A stretch of DNA of 64,000 bases, from the NCBI GenBank assembly GCA_963823275.1, contig CAWGKW010000002.1, positions 744,001 through 808,000 of the forward strand, read 5' to 3'. Position numbers and translations under genes: made by a program. Below, piece after piece: positions 16,251 to 24,746 of this stretch (positions within the stretch are counted from its first letter, which is position 1; every line of letters begins with the position of its first letter). The stretch comes from RHKX01 sp963823275 (lineage in GTDB: Bacteria > Actinomycetota > Thermoleophilia > Solirubrobacterales > 70-9). The notes beneath the pieces were generated by a model that was given only the letters and a program-made list of their open reading frames with translations, was not told the origin of the DNA and searched no databases.

Positions 16251-17029
16251 ATGGCAGCTGATCGAATCGAAGAGTTGAAGAGCGTTCAGTTCCCGACTGA
16301 ACGCAGGGGCGGATACGACAGGCGCGCGGTCGACGCCTACCTGGCCGAGCTGGCCGACTGGCTCGAGGCCGGAGGTGACGACGAGGCTCGGCGTTCGGTG
16401 ATCCAGCACGAGATGAGCCGGGTCGGCGAGCGGACCGGGTCCGGTCCTCGCAGCGGCCCAGGAGGGCCGCCGACAAGCTGACCGGCGAGGCGCAGGCCGC
16501 GGCGGCGAGCCTCCGCGCGGACGCCGAGCGCGAGGCCGGGAGGCCCGGAGGTCCGCCGATGATTACGCAGTTGCAGACCCGCACCGTCGCCGACGAGCAG
16601 GCCAAGGCGACCACCGAGGCCGCCGTCGGCGAGGCCGAGGCGGTCAGGGCCGAGGCCGAGGATCGGCTGCGCGAGGCTGAGGAGCAGGCCGCCGCGAGGA
16701 CGCGGGGAATCGAGCAGGAGATCGCCGATCTCGTTCGCAAGCGTCGCGACGTCGTCGCCAACCTCGAGCAGCTCAACGCCGAGATGAAGCTCGCGATCGA
16801 TGGGCCGGGTGAGAAGGACCTCGGCCTCTCCGAGCGAGTCGAGGCGGCCGTCGACGACCCCGAGATGCTCGAGCCGGAGCTTCGCGGGCCGGAGACCGAG
16901 ATCGTGGCCGTGGACGAGGAGGGGACCGCCGATCTCGCGATGGAGCAGGCCGACCGTGACCGGCGTCGCCGTTCGGTCGATTCGGTCGATCCTCCGACCG
17001 ATGATCAGAAGCTCACCGAGCTGCTCTAG
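16251..17029 (+). pseudogene. DivIVA-domain coiled-coil protein with at least two indels
   Basis: The N-terminus (IEELKSVQFPTERRGGYDRRAVDAYLAEL) is a DivIVA membrane-curvature/pole-targeting domain. It is followed by a long Ala/Glu-rich coiled coil (LTGEAQAAAASLRADAE, then EAEAVRAEAEDRLREAEEQA) and an acidic tail. An extra base near 16440 and an extra G at 16465 move the frame twice. The stretch 16535-16575 may hide further indels, because a DDYA typical of the family is readable in another frame there. The repaired protein is about 258 residues. It probably acts in cell division or polar growth; partners unknown. Confidence 0.7.
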
Positions 17030-17052
17030 GCCTCCGGCCCGTGTTCTGTAGT

Positions 17053-17058
17053 TAGCTA
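17053..17058 (+). promoter_or_regulatory. -10-like element, leaderless promoter
   Basis: TAGCTA ends 7 nt before the GTG at 17066. Confidence 0.4.
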
Positions 17059-17065
17059 CCCAGCG

Positions 17066-18604
17066 GTGAGCGAGACGACAGACCAGACAGCTCTTGAACG
17101 CGCCCGAGAGGCCGGGCTCTCCGGCGGGCCGGAGCGTCACCGTGAGAAGACCGCCGAGCAGGGCAAGCTGCCCGTCCGCGAGCGGGTCGACCTGCTGCTT
17201 GACGCCGACAGCTTCTCGGAGGAGGCGCTGCTCGCCAACTGGGACGTCGAGGGTCTGGGCGCCGACGGCGTCGTCACCGGCCTCGGCACGATCGGCGGCC
17301 GTCGGGTTGCGTTGATGGCCAACGATCCGACCGTGAAGGCCGGTTCATGGGGCGCCAAGACAGTCGAGAAGATCATCCGCATCCAGGAGCGGGCGCTCAG
17401 CCTCGAGTTGCCGATGATCTACCTCGTCGACTCCGCCGGCGCGCGGATCACCGATCAGGTCCAGATGTTTCCCGGCCGTCGCGGCGCCGGGCGGATCTTC
17501 CACAACGAGGTCCGCATGTCGGGTCGGGTGCCGCAGGTCTGCGTCCTCTTCGGTCCCTCCGCCGCCGGCGGCGCCTACATCCCCGCGTTCTGCGACGTCG
17601 TGATCATGCGGGACGGCAACGCCTCCATGTACCTGGGCTCGCCGCGGATGGCGCAGATGGTGATCGGTGAGGAGGTCACGCTCGAGGAGATGGGGGGCGC
17701 CCGCATGCACACCGGCGTATCTGGCTGCGGCCACTTCCTGGCCGGGACCGACGCCGAGGCGATCGGGATCGCCAAGGACTACCTGGCCTACATGCCGACG
17801 AACTTCCGTGAGGATCCGCCGGCCGTCGCCCCCGGCGAGCCCGACCCGCAACTCTTGCCCTCCGAGGTCGTCCCCGGCGACGAGAAGACGCCGTTCGAAA
17901 TCCGCGACCTGATCGAGGGCGTTTGCGATGCCGGCACGTTCCTCGAGGTCCACGCGCGCTGGGCGAAGGAGCTCGTCGTCGGCTACGCGCGACTCGACGG
18001 CCGCGCGGTCGGGATCGTCGCCAACCAGCCCAAGCAGAAGGGCGGGGTGCTCTTCGTCGACTCCTCCGACAAGGCGGCCCGCTTCATCAACACCTGCAAC
18101 GCGTTCAACGTCCCGCTGCTGTTTCTGGCCGACGTTCCCGGCTTCATGATCGGCAAGGCGGTCGAGCGTCAGGGGATCATCCGCCACGGGGCGAAGATGG
18201 TGAGCGCGGTCAGCTCGGCCACGGTCCCGAAGATCTCGGTCGTGGTCCGCAAGGCCTACGGTGCCGGCCTCTACGCCATGGCCGGGCCCGCTTTCGAGCC
18301 CGACGCGTGCATCGCCCTACCCGGAGCGCAGATCGCCGTGATGGGGCCGGAGGCGGCGATCAACGCCGTCTACTTCAACCAGATCCAGGCGATCGCCGAC
18401 GAGGCCGAGCGGGCGGAGTTCGTCGAGCGCAAACGCGCCGAGTACTCGACCGACATCGACATCCTCCACCTCGCCTCCGAGCTGGTCATCGACTCGGTGA
18501 TCGAGCCCGACGACCTCCGCGTCGAGCTGATCCGTCGTTACGCCGACGCGGCGGGCAAGGATCGCCACTTCACCGAGCGGCACAACCCGATCACCCCGGC
18601 GTAG
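17066..18604 (+). CDS. Acyl-CoA carboxylase carboxyltransferase (beta) subunit
   Basis: A 512-residue biotin-dependent carboxyltransferase of the propionyl-/acetyl-CoA carboxylase beta type. It moves CO2 from carboxybiotin to an acyl-CoA. It has the paired crotonase-like halves and the oxyanion loops GPSAAGGAYIPAF (N-half) and RKAYGAGLYAMAGPAF (C-half). Length and ending fit PccB/AccD5. No biotin carboxylase or biotin carrier gene is nearby, so the alpha partner is elsewhere. The acyl-CoA specificity is not determined. GTG start with a leaderless-type -10. It follows other acyl-CoA genes on the same strand. Confidence 0.9.
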   Translation: MSETTDQTALERAREAGLSGGPERHREKTAEQGKLPVRERVDLLLDADSFSEEALLANWDVEGLGADGVVTGLGTIGGRRVALMANDPTVKAGSWGAKTVEKIIRIQERALSLELPMIYLVDSAGARITDQVQMFPGRRGAGRIFHNEVRMSGRVPQVCVLFGPSAAGGAYIPAFCDVVIMRDGNASMYLGSPRMAQMVIGEEVTLEEMGGARMHTGVSGCGHFLAGTDAEAIGIAKDYLAYMPTNFREDPPAVAPGEPDPQLLPSEVVPGDEKTPFEIRDLIEGVCDAGTFLEVHARWAKELVVGYARLDGRAVGIVANQPKQKGGVLFVDSSDKAARFINTCNAFNVPLLFLADVPGFMIGKAVERQGIIRHGAKMVSAVSSATVPKISVVVRKAYGAGLYAMAGPAFEPDACIALPGAQIAVMGPEAAINAVYFNQIQAIADEAERAEFVERKRAEYSTDIDILHLASELVIDSVIEPDDLRVELIRRYADAAGKDRHFTERHNPITPA

Positions 18605-18610
18605 GCGAAC

Positions 18611-19324
18611 CTAGCGATACTCCGGGTTCGGGTGGTCGAAGCGTGAGCCGGCGTCCCATTCGCGGCGCTGGTTGCCGAAGGCGGGGATCCCGCCGGCTCG
18701 CTTCAGCATCGCCGCGACGTGCATCAGGTTCCAGGTCATGAACGTCGTGTTGCGCCGGGTGAACTCGTTCTCGAGACCGCCGCTTCCCTCGTCGGCGTAG
18801 CTCGGGCCGGGGCCGGCCTCGCCGATCCAGCCGGCGTCGGCCTGGGGCGGGATCACGTAGCCGAGGTGCTGGAGGGAGTAGAGGACGTTCATCGCGACAT
18901 GCTTGATCCCGTCCTCATTGCCGGTCACCAGGACCCCGCCGACGCGGCCGTAGTAGATCCATTGGCCCTGCTCGTTGAGCTCGCCGGAGTACCCGTAGAG
19001 CCGCTCGATTGCCTGCGTGCAGATACTCGATTTCTCGCCGAGCCAGATCGGCGTTCCGAGCACGAGGATGTCGGCATCGAAGACCTGCCGCTGGATCTCG
19101 GGCCAGTCGTCGCGATCGAAGCCGTGCTCGCTCATGTCGGTCTGGACGCCCGGGGGGATCACGTGATCGGTGAGGCGGACGGTGTCGACGGCGACGCCGT
19201 TGGCACGCATGATCGCGATCGAGTTGTCCATCAGCACCTGTGTGTTGGACGGCTCGGCGGACGACGGCTTGAGCGAGCAGTTCAGAAACAGCGCTCGCAG
19301 GTCGGAGAAGTCGTGATCGGACAT
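18611..19324 (-). CDS. Flavodoxin-fold NADPH-dependent FMN reductase family protein
   Basis: A 237-residue flavoprotein. LRALFLNCSLKP near the N-terminus is the FMN phosphate-binding loop, and DILVLGTPIWLGEKSS and GVLVTGNEDG are further flavodoxin-fold signatures. It is likely a soluble quinone or electron-transfer reductase. The ATG at 19324 is chosen because a GGTGG-type ribosome-binding site precedes it; an in-frame GTG at 19333 is the alternative. It is divergent from a P450 gene 140 bp away with a palindrome between, so it could supply electrons to that enzyme. That link is inference. Confidence 0.8.
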   Translation of the reverse strand: MSDHDFSDLRALFLNCSLKPSSAEPSNTQVLMDNSIAIMRANGVAVDTVRLTDHVIPPGVQTDMSEHGFDRDDWPEIQRQVFDADILVLGTPIWLGEKSSICTQAIERLYGYSGELNEQGQWIYYGRVGGVLVTGNEDGIKHVAMNVLYSLQHLGYVIPPQADAGWIGEAGPGPSYADEGSGGLENEFTRRNTTFMTWNLMHVAAMLKRAGGIPAFGNQRREWDAGSRFDHPNPEYR

Positions 19325-19354
19325 GGGTTCCACCTTTCCTCGAAGTTCGGCGTT

Positions 19355-19368
19355 GTGAGGTACGTCAC
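19355..19368. promoter_or_regulatory. Candidate operator between flavoprotein and P450 genes
   Basis: GTGAGGTACGTCAC is palindromic in 12 of 14 positions around a central GTAC. It lies in the divergent intergenic region. The regulator is unknown and no TetR/GntR gene is adjacent. Confidence 0.35.
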
Positions 19369-19464
19369 ATTGGGTGGATCATCCGTTACAAGCCGGTAGG
19401 TTGTGGGCGCACGAGAAACTGGCTGGCTGGCCAAGATCGCCGGTCGAGGAGGAGATGAACCCAG

Positions 19465-20745
19465 ATGTCGAGCGATCCCCAGACGGCGAATGTCGAGACG
19501 GACGCCGCCCCCGACCCTGCTGAGGTCCCGTTGGAGGAGGTCTTGATCTCCGATCTCGCGTACTGGGAGGACGGTCCTCCCAACGAGCTCTTCGCCCGGA
19601 TGCGTTCCGAGTGCCCGGTGCACTGGAGCCCGAGGATCAGCGAGTACCCCGACGAGGACGGCTTCTGGTCGGTGACCACCGCCGAGGACGTGCACACCGT
19701 CAGCCGCGATTGGCGCACCTACTCGTCGGCGCACGGCATCACCGCCATCACTCACGCGATCCTGCCGCTCGAGCTGACCCAGGCGATGTTCATCGGCATG
19801 GATCCGCCCAAGCACGACCGCCTCAAGGCGCTCTTTCAGCGCGGCTTCACGCCGAAGCGGATCGCCGAGCACGAGCCCGCAATCCGCGAGATCGCCGCCG
19901 AGGTACTCGACGGCATCGAGGGCCGCGAGACGGTCGACCTGGTCAACGAGGTCGCCCAGCCTTTCGTTTCTCGCGTCATCCACAGTTTCATGGGCATCCC
20001 GCCCGAGGACGACGCCGATTGGGCCCGGCTGATGAACTCGGTCATGGCCGCCAACGATCCCGATATCAACCCCGAGGGCGTCCCGGCCGTGATGGAGCGC
20101 GACGTACCCGAGATCTTCGAGCGCTGCACCAAGTTGATCGCCGAGCGCCGCGAGAACCCGACCGACGATCTGACGAGCGTCCTCGTCCACGCGGAGATCG
20201 ACGGCGAGCGGCTCGAGGAGCACGAGATCGTGATGGGCTTCTTCCTGCTCGTCGCCGCCGGCAACGACAGCACCAAGGCGACCTACTGCAGCGCGATGCG
20301 GGCGTTGATGGAGGACCCGACCCAGAAGCAGCAGCTACTCGAGGATCCGGACCTGGTCGCGCCGGCCGTCGAGGAGGCGCTCCGGATGTTCCCGGCGTTC
20401 GCTCATTTCCGCCGGACCGCGACCGAGGACACCGAGCTCAGCGGGCAGACGATCCGCGAGGGCGAGAAGGTCGTCCTCTGGTACGTCTCCTCGAATCGCG
20501 ACGAGACGCGTTACGAGGACCCGGATCGCTTCGACGTCACCCGCAATCCCGAACACCAGGCCTTCGGCGCCGGCGGCCGGCACTTCTGCCTCGGCACGGC
20601 GTTGGCCCGCTTGGAGCTGAAGATCCTGATCGAGGCGACGCTGGAGCGGTACCCCGGGATCGAGCTGGCGGGCGAGCCGCGCCACGCCGCGACCCAGTTC
20701 GTCAACCAGCTGAAGTCGCTGCCGGTTCGACTGCAGCCTGCCTAG
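19465..20745 (+). CDS. Cytochrome P450
   Basis: A 426-residue soluble haem monooxygenase. The haem-ligand loop FGAGGRHFCLGTALARLE carries the axial Cys. The oxygen-activating I-helix reads AAGNDSTKA, with Asp in place of the more usual Glu. EEALR and the following FRRTA form the E-R-R triad region. The size and a long N-terminus without a membrane anchor fit bacterial class I enzymes, which need a ferredoxin; none is encoded here. The substrate cannot be inferred, although steroid-type families share this look. GAGGAGGAG lies about 10 nt before the ATG. It ends inside the 3' end of the convergent M28-like gene. Confidence 0.93.
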   Translation: MSSDPQTANVETDAAPDPAEVPLEEVLISDLAYWEDGPPNELFARMRSECPVHWSPRISEYPDEDGFWSVTTAEDVHTVSRDWRTYSSAHGITAITHAILPLELTQAMFIGMDPPKHDRLKALFQRGFTPKRIAEHEPAIREIAAEVLDGIEGRETVDLVNEVAQPFVSRVIHSFMGIPPEDDADWARLMNSVMAANDPDINPEGVPAVMERDVPEIFERCTKLIAERRENPTDDLTSVLVHAEIDGERLEEHEIVMGFFLLVAAGNDSTKATYCSAMRALMEDPTQKQQLLEDPDLVAPAVEEALRMFPAFAHFRRTATEDTELSGQTIREGEKVVLWYVSSNRDETRYEDPDRFDVTRNPEHQAFGAGGRHFCLGTALARLELKILIEATLERYPGIELAGEPRHAATQFVNQLKSLPVRLQPA

Positions 20746-21971
20746 ACCGGCCCAGGTCGCGATCGAGGAGGCGGGTCGCCTCGACGGCGAACCCCGCCGC
20801 CCGCGCGATCGCGGCCGGGTCAATCGCTTCGGGCACGTCGTCAGGCGTGTGGTGGCCGGCCGGTAGGGACTCGCTGCTCTCGCGGCACGTGATCGCGATC
20901 GCCGAGTAGCCGTAGGCGCGTGCGATCAGTGCGGCGCTGGTTCGACCGTCCCTGATCGGCTCGGCGTCGTAGGCGTCGGGGCCGCTGTCGTGAGCGATCG
21001 CGACCGCCGCGCAGAGCTCAGCGAGATACGGGTCAAGCGGGAGGCTGACGGCGAGGCCCTCGGAGGTGGCGAAGCGGGGCTCGCCGAGACCCACCGACTC
21101 GAACGAGAGGAAGTGGGTGCTCCTGGCGGTCGAGGTCGCTTCGACGGCTGCGGACGAACGAGCGCATGCCCTGCATCGTGGTTTCACCCCCGCCACAGAG
21201 TGCGGCCTCGATGCGCAGGTTCTCGGGCGGGTCGGAATCCAGCATCCGCAGGGCCTCGAAAACGGCGGCGACCCCCGAGGCATTCGCGTTCGCCCCGGGC
21301 GAGGCGGGGGAGAGGGCGATCTCCCCGAGCAGGAAACAGGCGACGATCAGGGCGAAGGTGGGCAGCAGTTGCAGCAAGCCGAGCCAGCCGGCATCGACGC
21401 CGGCCATCCGGAGCCCGATCGGCACCAGTAACAGGGCGATCGACCAGAACCAGATCCGCGTCGGCGATGAGACCACCGGGAATCGCTTCGAGGCGCGGTT
21501 GAGCAGGCGCATCGGCAGCGGGTTGTAGGCGGCGCCCGTTCGCGGCGCGTCCAGGTACGCGCACAGGATCACCCTCGGCGCGTCGTCGGGGGCGGACTCG
21601 TCGCCGCCGCTCACATGGAGATTCTGGGATATGCGTCGGAAGAGCAGGCGCCTGATCAGATACCAGCGGCCCGACAGATCCAGGTAGGCAGACGTCGCCG
21701 CCACCAGCACGATCGCGAACGCGATCGCCGGCTCCGACGGCGCCAGCAGGCTGCCGACGATCGCCAGCAGGCAATGAAGCAGGTGGACGATCGCCCATTG
21801 CGGCTGCACCCAGATCGGCTCGACCTCGACCGATCGCGATCCCGAATCCAAGTCCTCGGCGAGCCGATTCGCCAGGCGCCGCTCGGCGTCGGTGCCCGCC
21901 AGCCGCCCCTCGAAGGCGCAGATCTCCTCGATCCGCTCGCTGATCTCCCGGTTACTCACGCCTTGGAGCAT
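20702..21971 (-). pseudogene. Membrane M28-like protein lacking metal ligands, frameshifted once
   Basis: The fold resembles M28 zinc aminopeptidases with hydrophobic helices inserted (about residues 60-95 and 185-235). Key ligands are altered. The first His/Asp motif reads LCAYLDAPRTG, with Tyr for His. The bridging-Asp motif reads GANANASGV, with Ala for Asp. The last His is kept (GHHTPDD). The residues suggest a non-catalytic or altered enzyme. An extra base near 21120 breaks the frame after RSDLDRQ, and the conserved THFLSFESVGLGEP continues in the next frame to 20702, overlapping the P450 3' end by 44 bp. ATG 21971 is a best guess. Confidence 0.6.
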
Positions 21972-22036
21972 TGCGGAGATGACGGCGCAGCCCCCAGGAT
22001 CCTCGAAGTTGCCGCCCAGGGCTCCGCCTGCCCTCC

Positions 22037-22042
22037 TAGACT
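22037..22042 (+). promoter_or_regulatory. -10 element of tRNA-Arg
   Basis: TAGACT ends 10 nt before the mature tRNA 5' end, so transcription starts at or next to the tRNA. Confidence 0.5.
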
Positions 22043-22052
22043 CGGCCCCCGA

Positions 22053-22126
22053 GCCCCCGTAGCTCAGCTGGATAGAGCGCCGGCCTTCTAAGCCGGATGT
22101 CGCAGGTTCGAATCCTGCCGGGGGCA
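22053..22126 (+). tRNA. tRNA-Arg (anticodon TCT)
   Basis: A 74-nt cloverleaf. The acceptor GCCCCCG pairs with CGGGGGC, the D-stem GCTC with GAGC, and the anticodon stem CCGGC with GCCGG around loop CTTCTAA. The T-loop is TTCGAAT. The anticodon TCT reads AGA/AGG. CCA is not encoded. Confidence 0.97.
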
Positions 22127-22205
22127 TCAGGTCTGGAGGCTGACGCCGCTGCCGGCTCGCACCGCGCGTGCTTGAATCGGCGACCGTGAGCAAGATGGAC
22201 CAACG

Positions 22206-23177
22206 GTGACTGAGTCTCCCGGCACCTCGGTTAGGGCGGCGATCGATCATGCGACCATCGACGTCCCTACGGAGAGCCCCGGCAGGCGGGTCGGCGAGGT
22301 CAGGGGGGATCTGATTGGGCGAACCTTCGAGTCGGCTCGCGAGATCGTCGTCGTCGAAGCCGGCACGGCGATCGGGCTCGTGTCGCTCGAAGTCCTGCTT
22401 GCCGGCGAGGCCGATCAGACGCTTGGCGAGATCATGCGACCGGATCCCCCGACGGTCACGCTGGAGACCGACGAGGAGGTTGCCGCTCATGCAATGGTCG
22501 ATGCCGGGACCGGCTGCCTCGTCGTGACCGGCGACGACACCGAGTTCTGCGGGTTGATCACGTCCGATCAGATGCTGTCGGTGCTGCTCACCGAACACGA
22601 CGAGGATCTGGCCCGGATCGGCGGTTATCTGTCCGGCGCTAGCCGGGCCAGAGACGCCGCACAGGAGGCGATCGGCCACCGCCTCTGGCACCGGCTCCCG
22701 TGGCTGCTGATCGGCCTTCTGGGAGCGATGGGCTCGGCCGTGATCATGGGTGCGTTCGACGACAGGCTCCAGGCCAACGTCTTGATCGCGCTGTTCGTCC
22801 CCGCGATCGTCTACATGGCCGACGCCGTCGGCACCCAGACAGAGACGGTGTTGATCAGGGCCCTGGCCGTCGGCGTCACCACCAGGACGATCGTGTTCCG
22901 CGAGCTGATCACGGGAGCGATCATCGGCCTGGTCATCGGGGCGGCTTTCTTCACCTTCGCTGCGATCGGCTGGGGCGACGTGCAGGTCGCGCTTGCCGTG
23001 GGGATCGCCCTGCTGGCCAGCAGCACCATCGCCACCGGGGTAGCGATGCTCCTGCCGACCGTTTTCCAGCGGCTCGGCATCGATCCCGCCTTCGGTTCGG
23101 GACCGCTGGCGACCGTCGTCCAGGACCTCCTCTCGATCGTGACCTACTTCGCCGTGGTGGTGCTGGTCGTCACCTAA
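22206..23177 (+). CDS. mgtE: MgtE-type magnesium channel/transporter, short form
   Basis: A 323-residue inner-membrane Mg2+ channel. Residues about 60-150 form a CBS pair (LGEIMRPDPPTVTLETDEEV, then GLITSDQMLSVLL) that senses Mg2+. Five transmembrane helices follow from about 165. MADAVGTQTETVLIRAL and DPAFGSGPLATVVQD are the pore-lining family blocks. It is shorter than typical MgtE (about 450) because the N-terminal helical N-domain, which plugs the pore in known structures, is missing or reduced to about 50 residues. GTG start at 22206. It lies between two tRNA genes, alone. Confidence 0.87.
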   Translation: MTESPGTSVRAAIDHATIDVPTESPGRRVGEVRGDLIGRTFESAREIVVVEAGTAIGLVSLEVLLAGEADQTLGEIMRPDPPTVTLETDEEVAAHAMVDAGTGCLVVTGDDTEFCGLITSDQMLSVLLTEHDEDLARIGGYLSGASRARDAAQEAIGHRLWHRLPWLLIGLLGAMGSAVIMGAFDDRLQANVLIALFVPAIVYMADAVGTQTETVLIRALAVGVTTRTIVFRELITGAIIGLVIGAAFFTFAAIGWGDVQVALAVGIALLASSTIATGVAMLLPTVFQRLGIDPAFGSGPLATVVQDLLSIVTYFAVVVLVVT

Positions 23178-23179
23178 GC

Positions 23180-23185
23180 TAGATT
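23180..23185 (+). promoter_or_regulatory. -10 element of tRNA-His
   Basis: TAGATT, 11 nt before the tRNA-His 5' end and just after the mgtE stop codon. Confidence 0.4.
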
Positions 23186-23196
23186 TACCCCGTCAC

Positions 23197-23270
23197 GGTG
23201 GGCGTAGCTCAGTTGGTAGAGCTCCTGGTTGTGGTCCAGGTGGTCGCGGGTTCGAGCCCCGTCGCTCACC
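23197..23270 (+). tRNA. tRNA-His (anticodon GTG), island attachment site
   Basis: The cloverleaf has the extra 5' G (position -1) opposite C73 that marks tRNA-His. The acceptor GTGGGCG pairs with CGCTCAC through one G-T, and the anticodon loop is TTGTGGT on a CCTGG/CCAGG stem. CCA is not encoded. Its 3' end is the start of a 20-bp sequence repeated at 29675, and its 3' half is copied at 27109, so it is the integration site of the following island. Confidence 0.96.
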
Positions 23271-23280
23271 CTCCGTCGAT
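23261..23280 (+). repeat. Attachment-site repeat, left copy (tRNA-His 3' end)
   Basis: GTCGCTCACCCTCCGTCGAT spans the last 10 nt of tRNA-His and 10 nt beyond. It is identical over all 20 bases to 29675-29694, and its first 15 bases recur at 27144-27158. This is the expected core of a tRNA-targeted site-specific integration. Confidence 0.75.
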
Positions 23281-23507
23281 TCGACTTGGCTAGCCGGGGT
23301 TGGGGTTTGTGGCAGATCGGCACAAATCTGGGTGGGGTATAGATGGGGCATGGATCGGCCTGACCGGGTGGATGAGAGTTGTGATTCGTAGGGAGCGAGA
23401 AGGCAAGTTTCAGAGAGCAGACACCGTCTCGATCTTGGTTATGGCGTCCGAGCTTTTCGGATCAGAGCGAACCGTACGACCTCCCCAGTAGCCAAGAGGC
23501 TAGGAGG

Positions 23508-23912
23508 ATGTACAAGGCCAAGAAGTCATCCGTGGCTGGGTACGACATCGAGCACATCGAAGCGCCGCGGGGCGAGCCGATCTGGATGTTGCTCGTCGGC
23601 AAACAAGGCAATTGCATCTACTCCCGGGCGGGCGACGAGGGCCTCAGGACCGAGGCGGAGTAACAGACAGTCCGAGTCTCCTCGGCTGATCGCAAGGAAA
23701 GGCTCTGGTGGCTTTTCCAAGGGGCCGTCTACGCCGCGAAGGAAGGGCTAGAGCCCGATGAAGTCCTGGCTCTGATTGGAGAGCAGGAGAACACGAAGAA
23801 GCTCAAGATCTCGCGAGCCAAAACCGTTGCCGCGAGGTACTTGAAGTTGCGTCGGCTCACTAGGGGAAAGGTACGGTCCCGACGTCCGCGGCTGTCTGCA
23901 TCGGGCATGAAA
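23508..23912 (+). pseudogene. Stop-interrupted ORF of foreign composition, mobile-element remnant
   Basis: From the ATG at 23508 the frame reads MYKAKKSSVAGYDIEHI and so on for 51 codons, meets a single TAA at 23661, and continues in the same frame with a protein-like sequence (RVSSADRKERLWWLFQGAV, then EGLEPDEVLALIGEQEN and KISRAKTVAARYLKLRRL). The 3' end runs into the antisense of potC with no stop of its own, so it is also truncated. Codon use is visibly more AT-rich than the neighbours. No domain is recognised. The place just inside tRNA-His suggests a decayed cargo or integration gene. AGGAGG abuts the ATG with no spacing. Confidence 0.45.
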
Positions 23913-23915
23913 CGA

Positions 23916-24746
23916 TCAGGTCGACTGAGGCGATCTTCGCGCAATGACCAAGCCGGCGATCGCGATCAGCACGCCCGTGGCGAAGATCAGCGTCCCCATC
24001 GCGAACACCTGCGGTGGGATTCCGACCTTGACCGATCCGTAGACCCAGAGCGGGAACGTAAGCGTCTGGCCGGCGACGAAGCTGGTGATGATGAAGTCGT
24101 CGATCGAGAGCGCGAACGCGAGCAGCGACGCCGAGAGGATCGCCGGGAAGATGACCGGCATGGTGATCCGCCAGAAGGCGCTCCAGGGGGAGGAGCCGAG
24201 GTCACGGGCCGCCTCGCTCAGTGCCGGGTCGAGGTCGCGAAGACGCGACTGCAGGACGACGACGACGATCGCGACGTTGAACGCGACGTGGGCGATCAGG
24301 ATGGTCCCGGACCCCCGCGATACGCCGAGATAGACGAAGAAACCGAGCAGCGAGGCGCCGACGACGACCGAGGGCGCGGCGATGTCGGCCAGGATGACCA
24401 GATCCCCGAGCCCCCGGCCGCGGAACCGGTAACGGGCCAGGGCGAGCGCTGCCGGAATCCCGATCGCGACCGCGATCAACGTGCTCAGGGCGGCGACTTC
24501 GAGCGAGGTGACCAGCGCCGAGGTCAGGTCGGGGATCTCGAACAGTCGCCGGTACCAGTCGGTCGTGAAGCCCTGCCAGGCGAACGTCAGCCGCTCGTTC
24601 GGTGCTTGGTTGAAGCTGTAGAGCACGATCACGGCGATCGGGATCAGGGTCACCAATAGGACGATCAGTACGTAGGCCGGGAGGATCGCCCGCTTCCAGA
24701 ACGGGGCCTTCAGGCCGCCTACGCTTTCCCTCGCGACCCCGCTCAT
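23916..24746 (-). CDS. potC: Spermidine/putrescine-type ABC transporter permease PotC
   Basis: A 276-residue inner-membrane permease with about six helices. The cytoplasmic loop EAARDLGSSPWSAFWRITMPVIFPAI contains the EAA motif that contacts the ATPase. DDFIITSFVAG near the end is typical of PotC. Homology begins at MSGVARES, so the ATG at 24746 is used; it overlaps the potB stop by 4 nt (ATGA). It is the last gene of the potD-potB-potC operon. No potA ATPase gene is next to it or elsewhere in the window. Confidence 0.9.
   Translation of the reverse strand: MSGVARESVGGLKAPFWKRAILPAYVLIVLLVTLIPIAVIVLYSFNQAPNERLTFAWQGFTTDWYRRLFEIPDLTSALVTSLEVAALSTLIAVAIGIPAALALARYRFRGRGLGDLVILADIAAPSVVVGASLLGFFVYLGVSRGSGTILIAHVAFNVAIVVVVLQSRLRDLDPALSEAARDLGSSPWSAFWRITMPVIFPAILSASLLAFALSIDDFIITSFVAGQTLTFPLWVYGSVKVGIPPQVFAMGTLIFATGVLIAIAGLVIARRSPQST

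Noticed and set aside
22130..22206. Mg2+-sensing leader (M-box type) upstream of mgtE
   Set aside because: The gap after tRNA-Arg is only about 80 nt and shows no conserved M-box helices.
23300..23491. 63-residue ORF just after tRNA-His
   Set aside because: No protein-like pattern or ribosome-binding site; taken as part of the decayed island edge.
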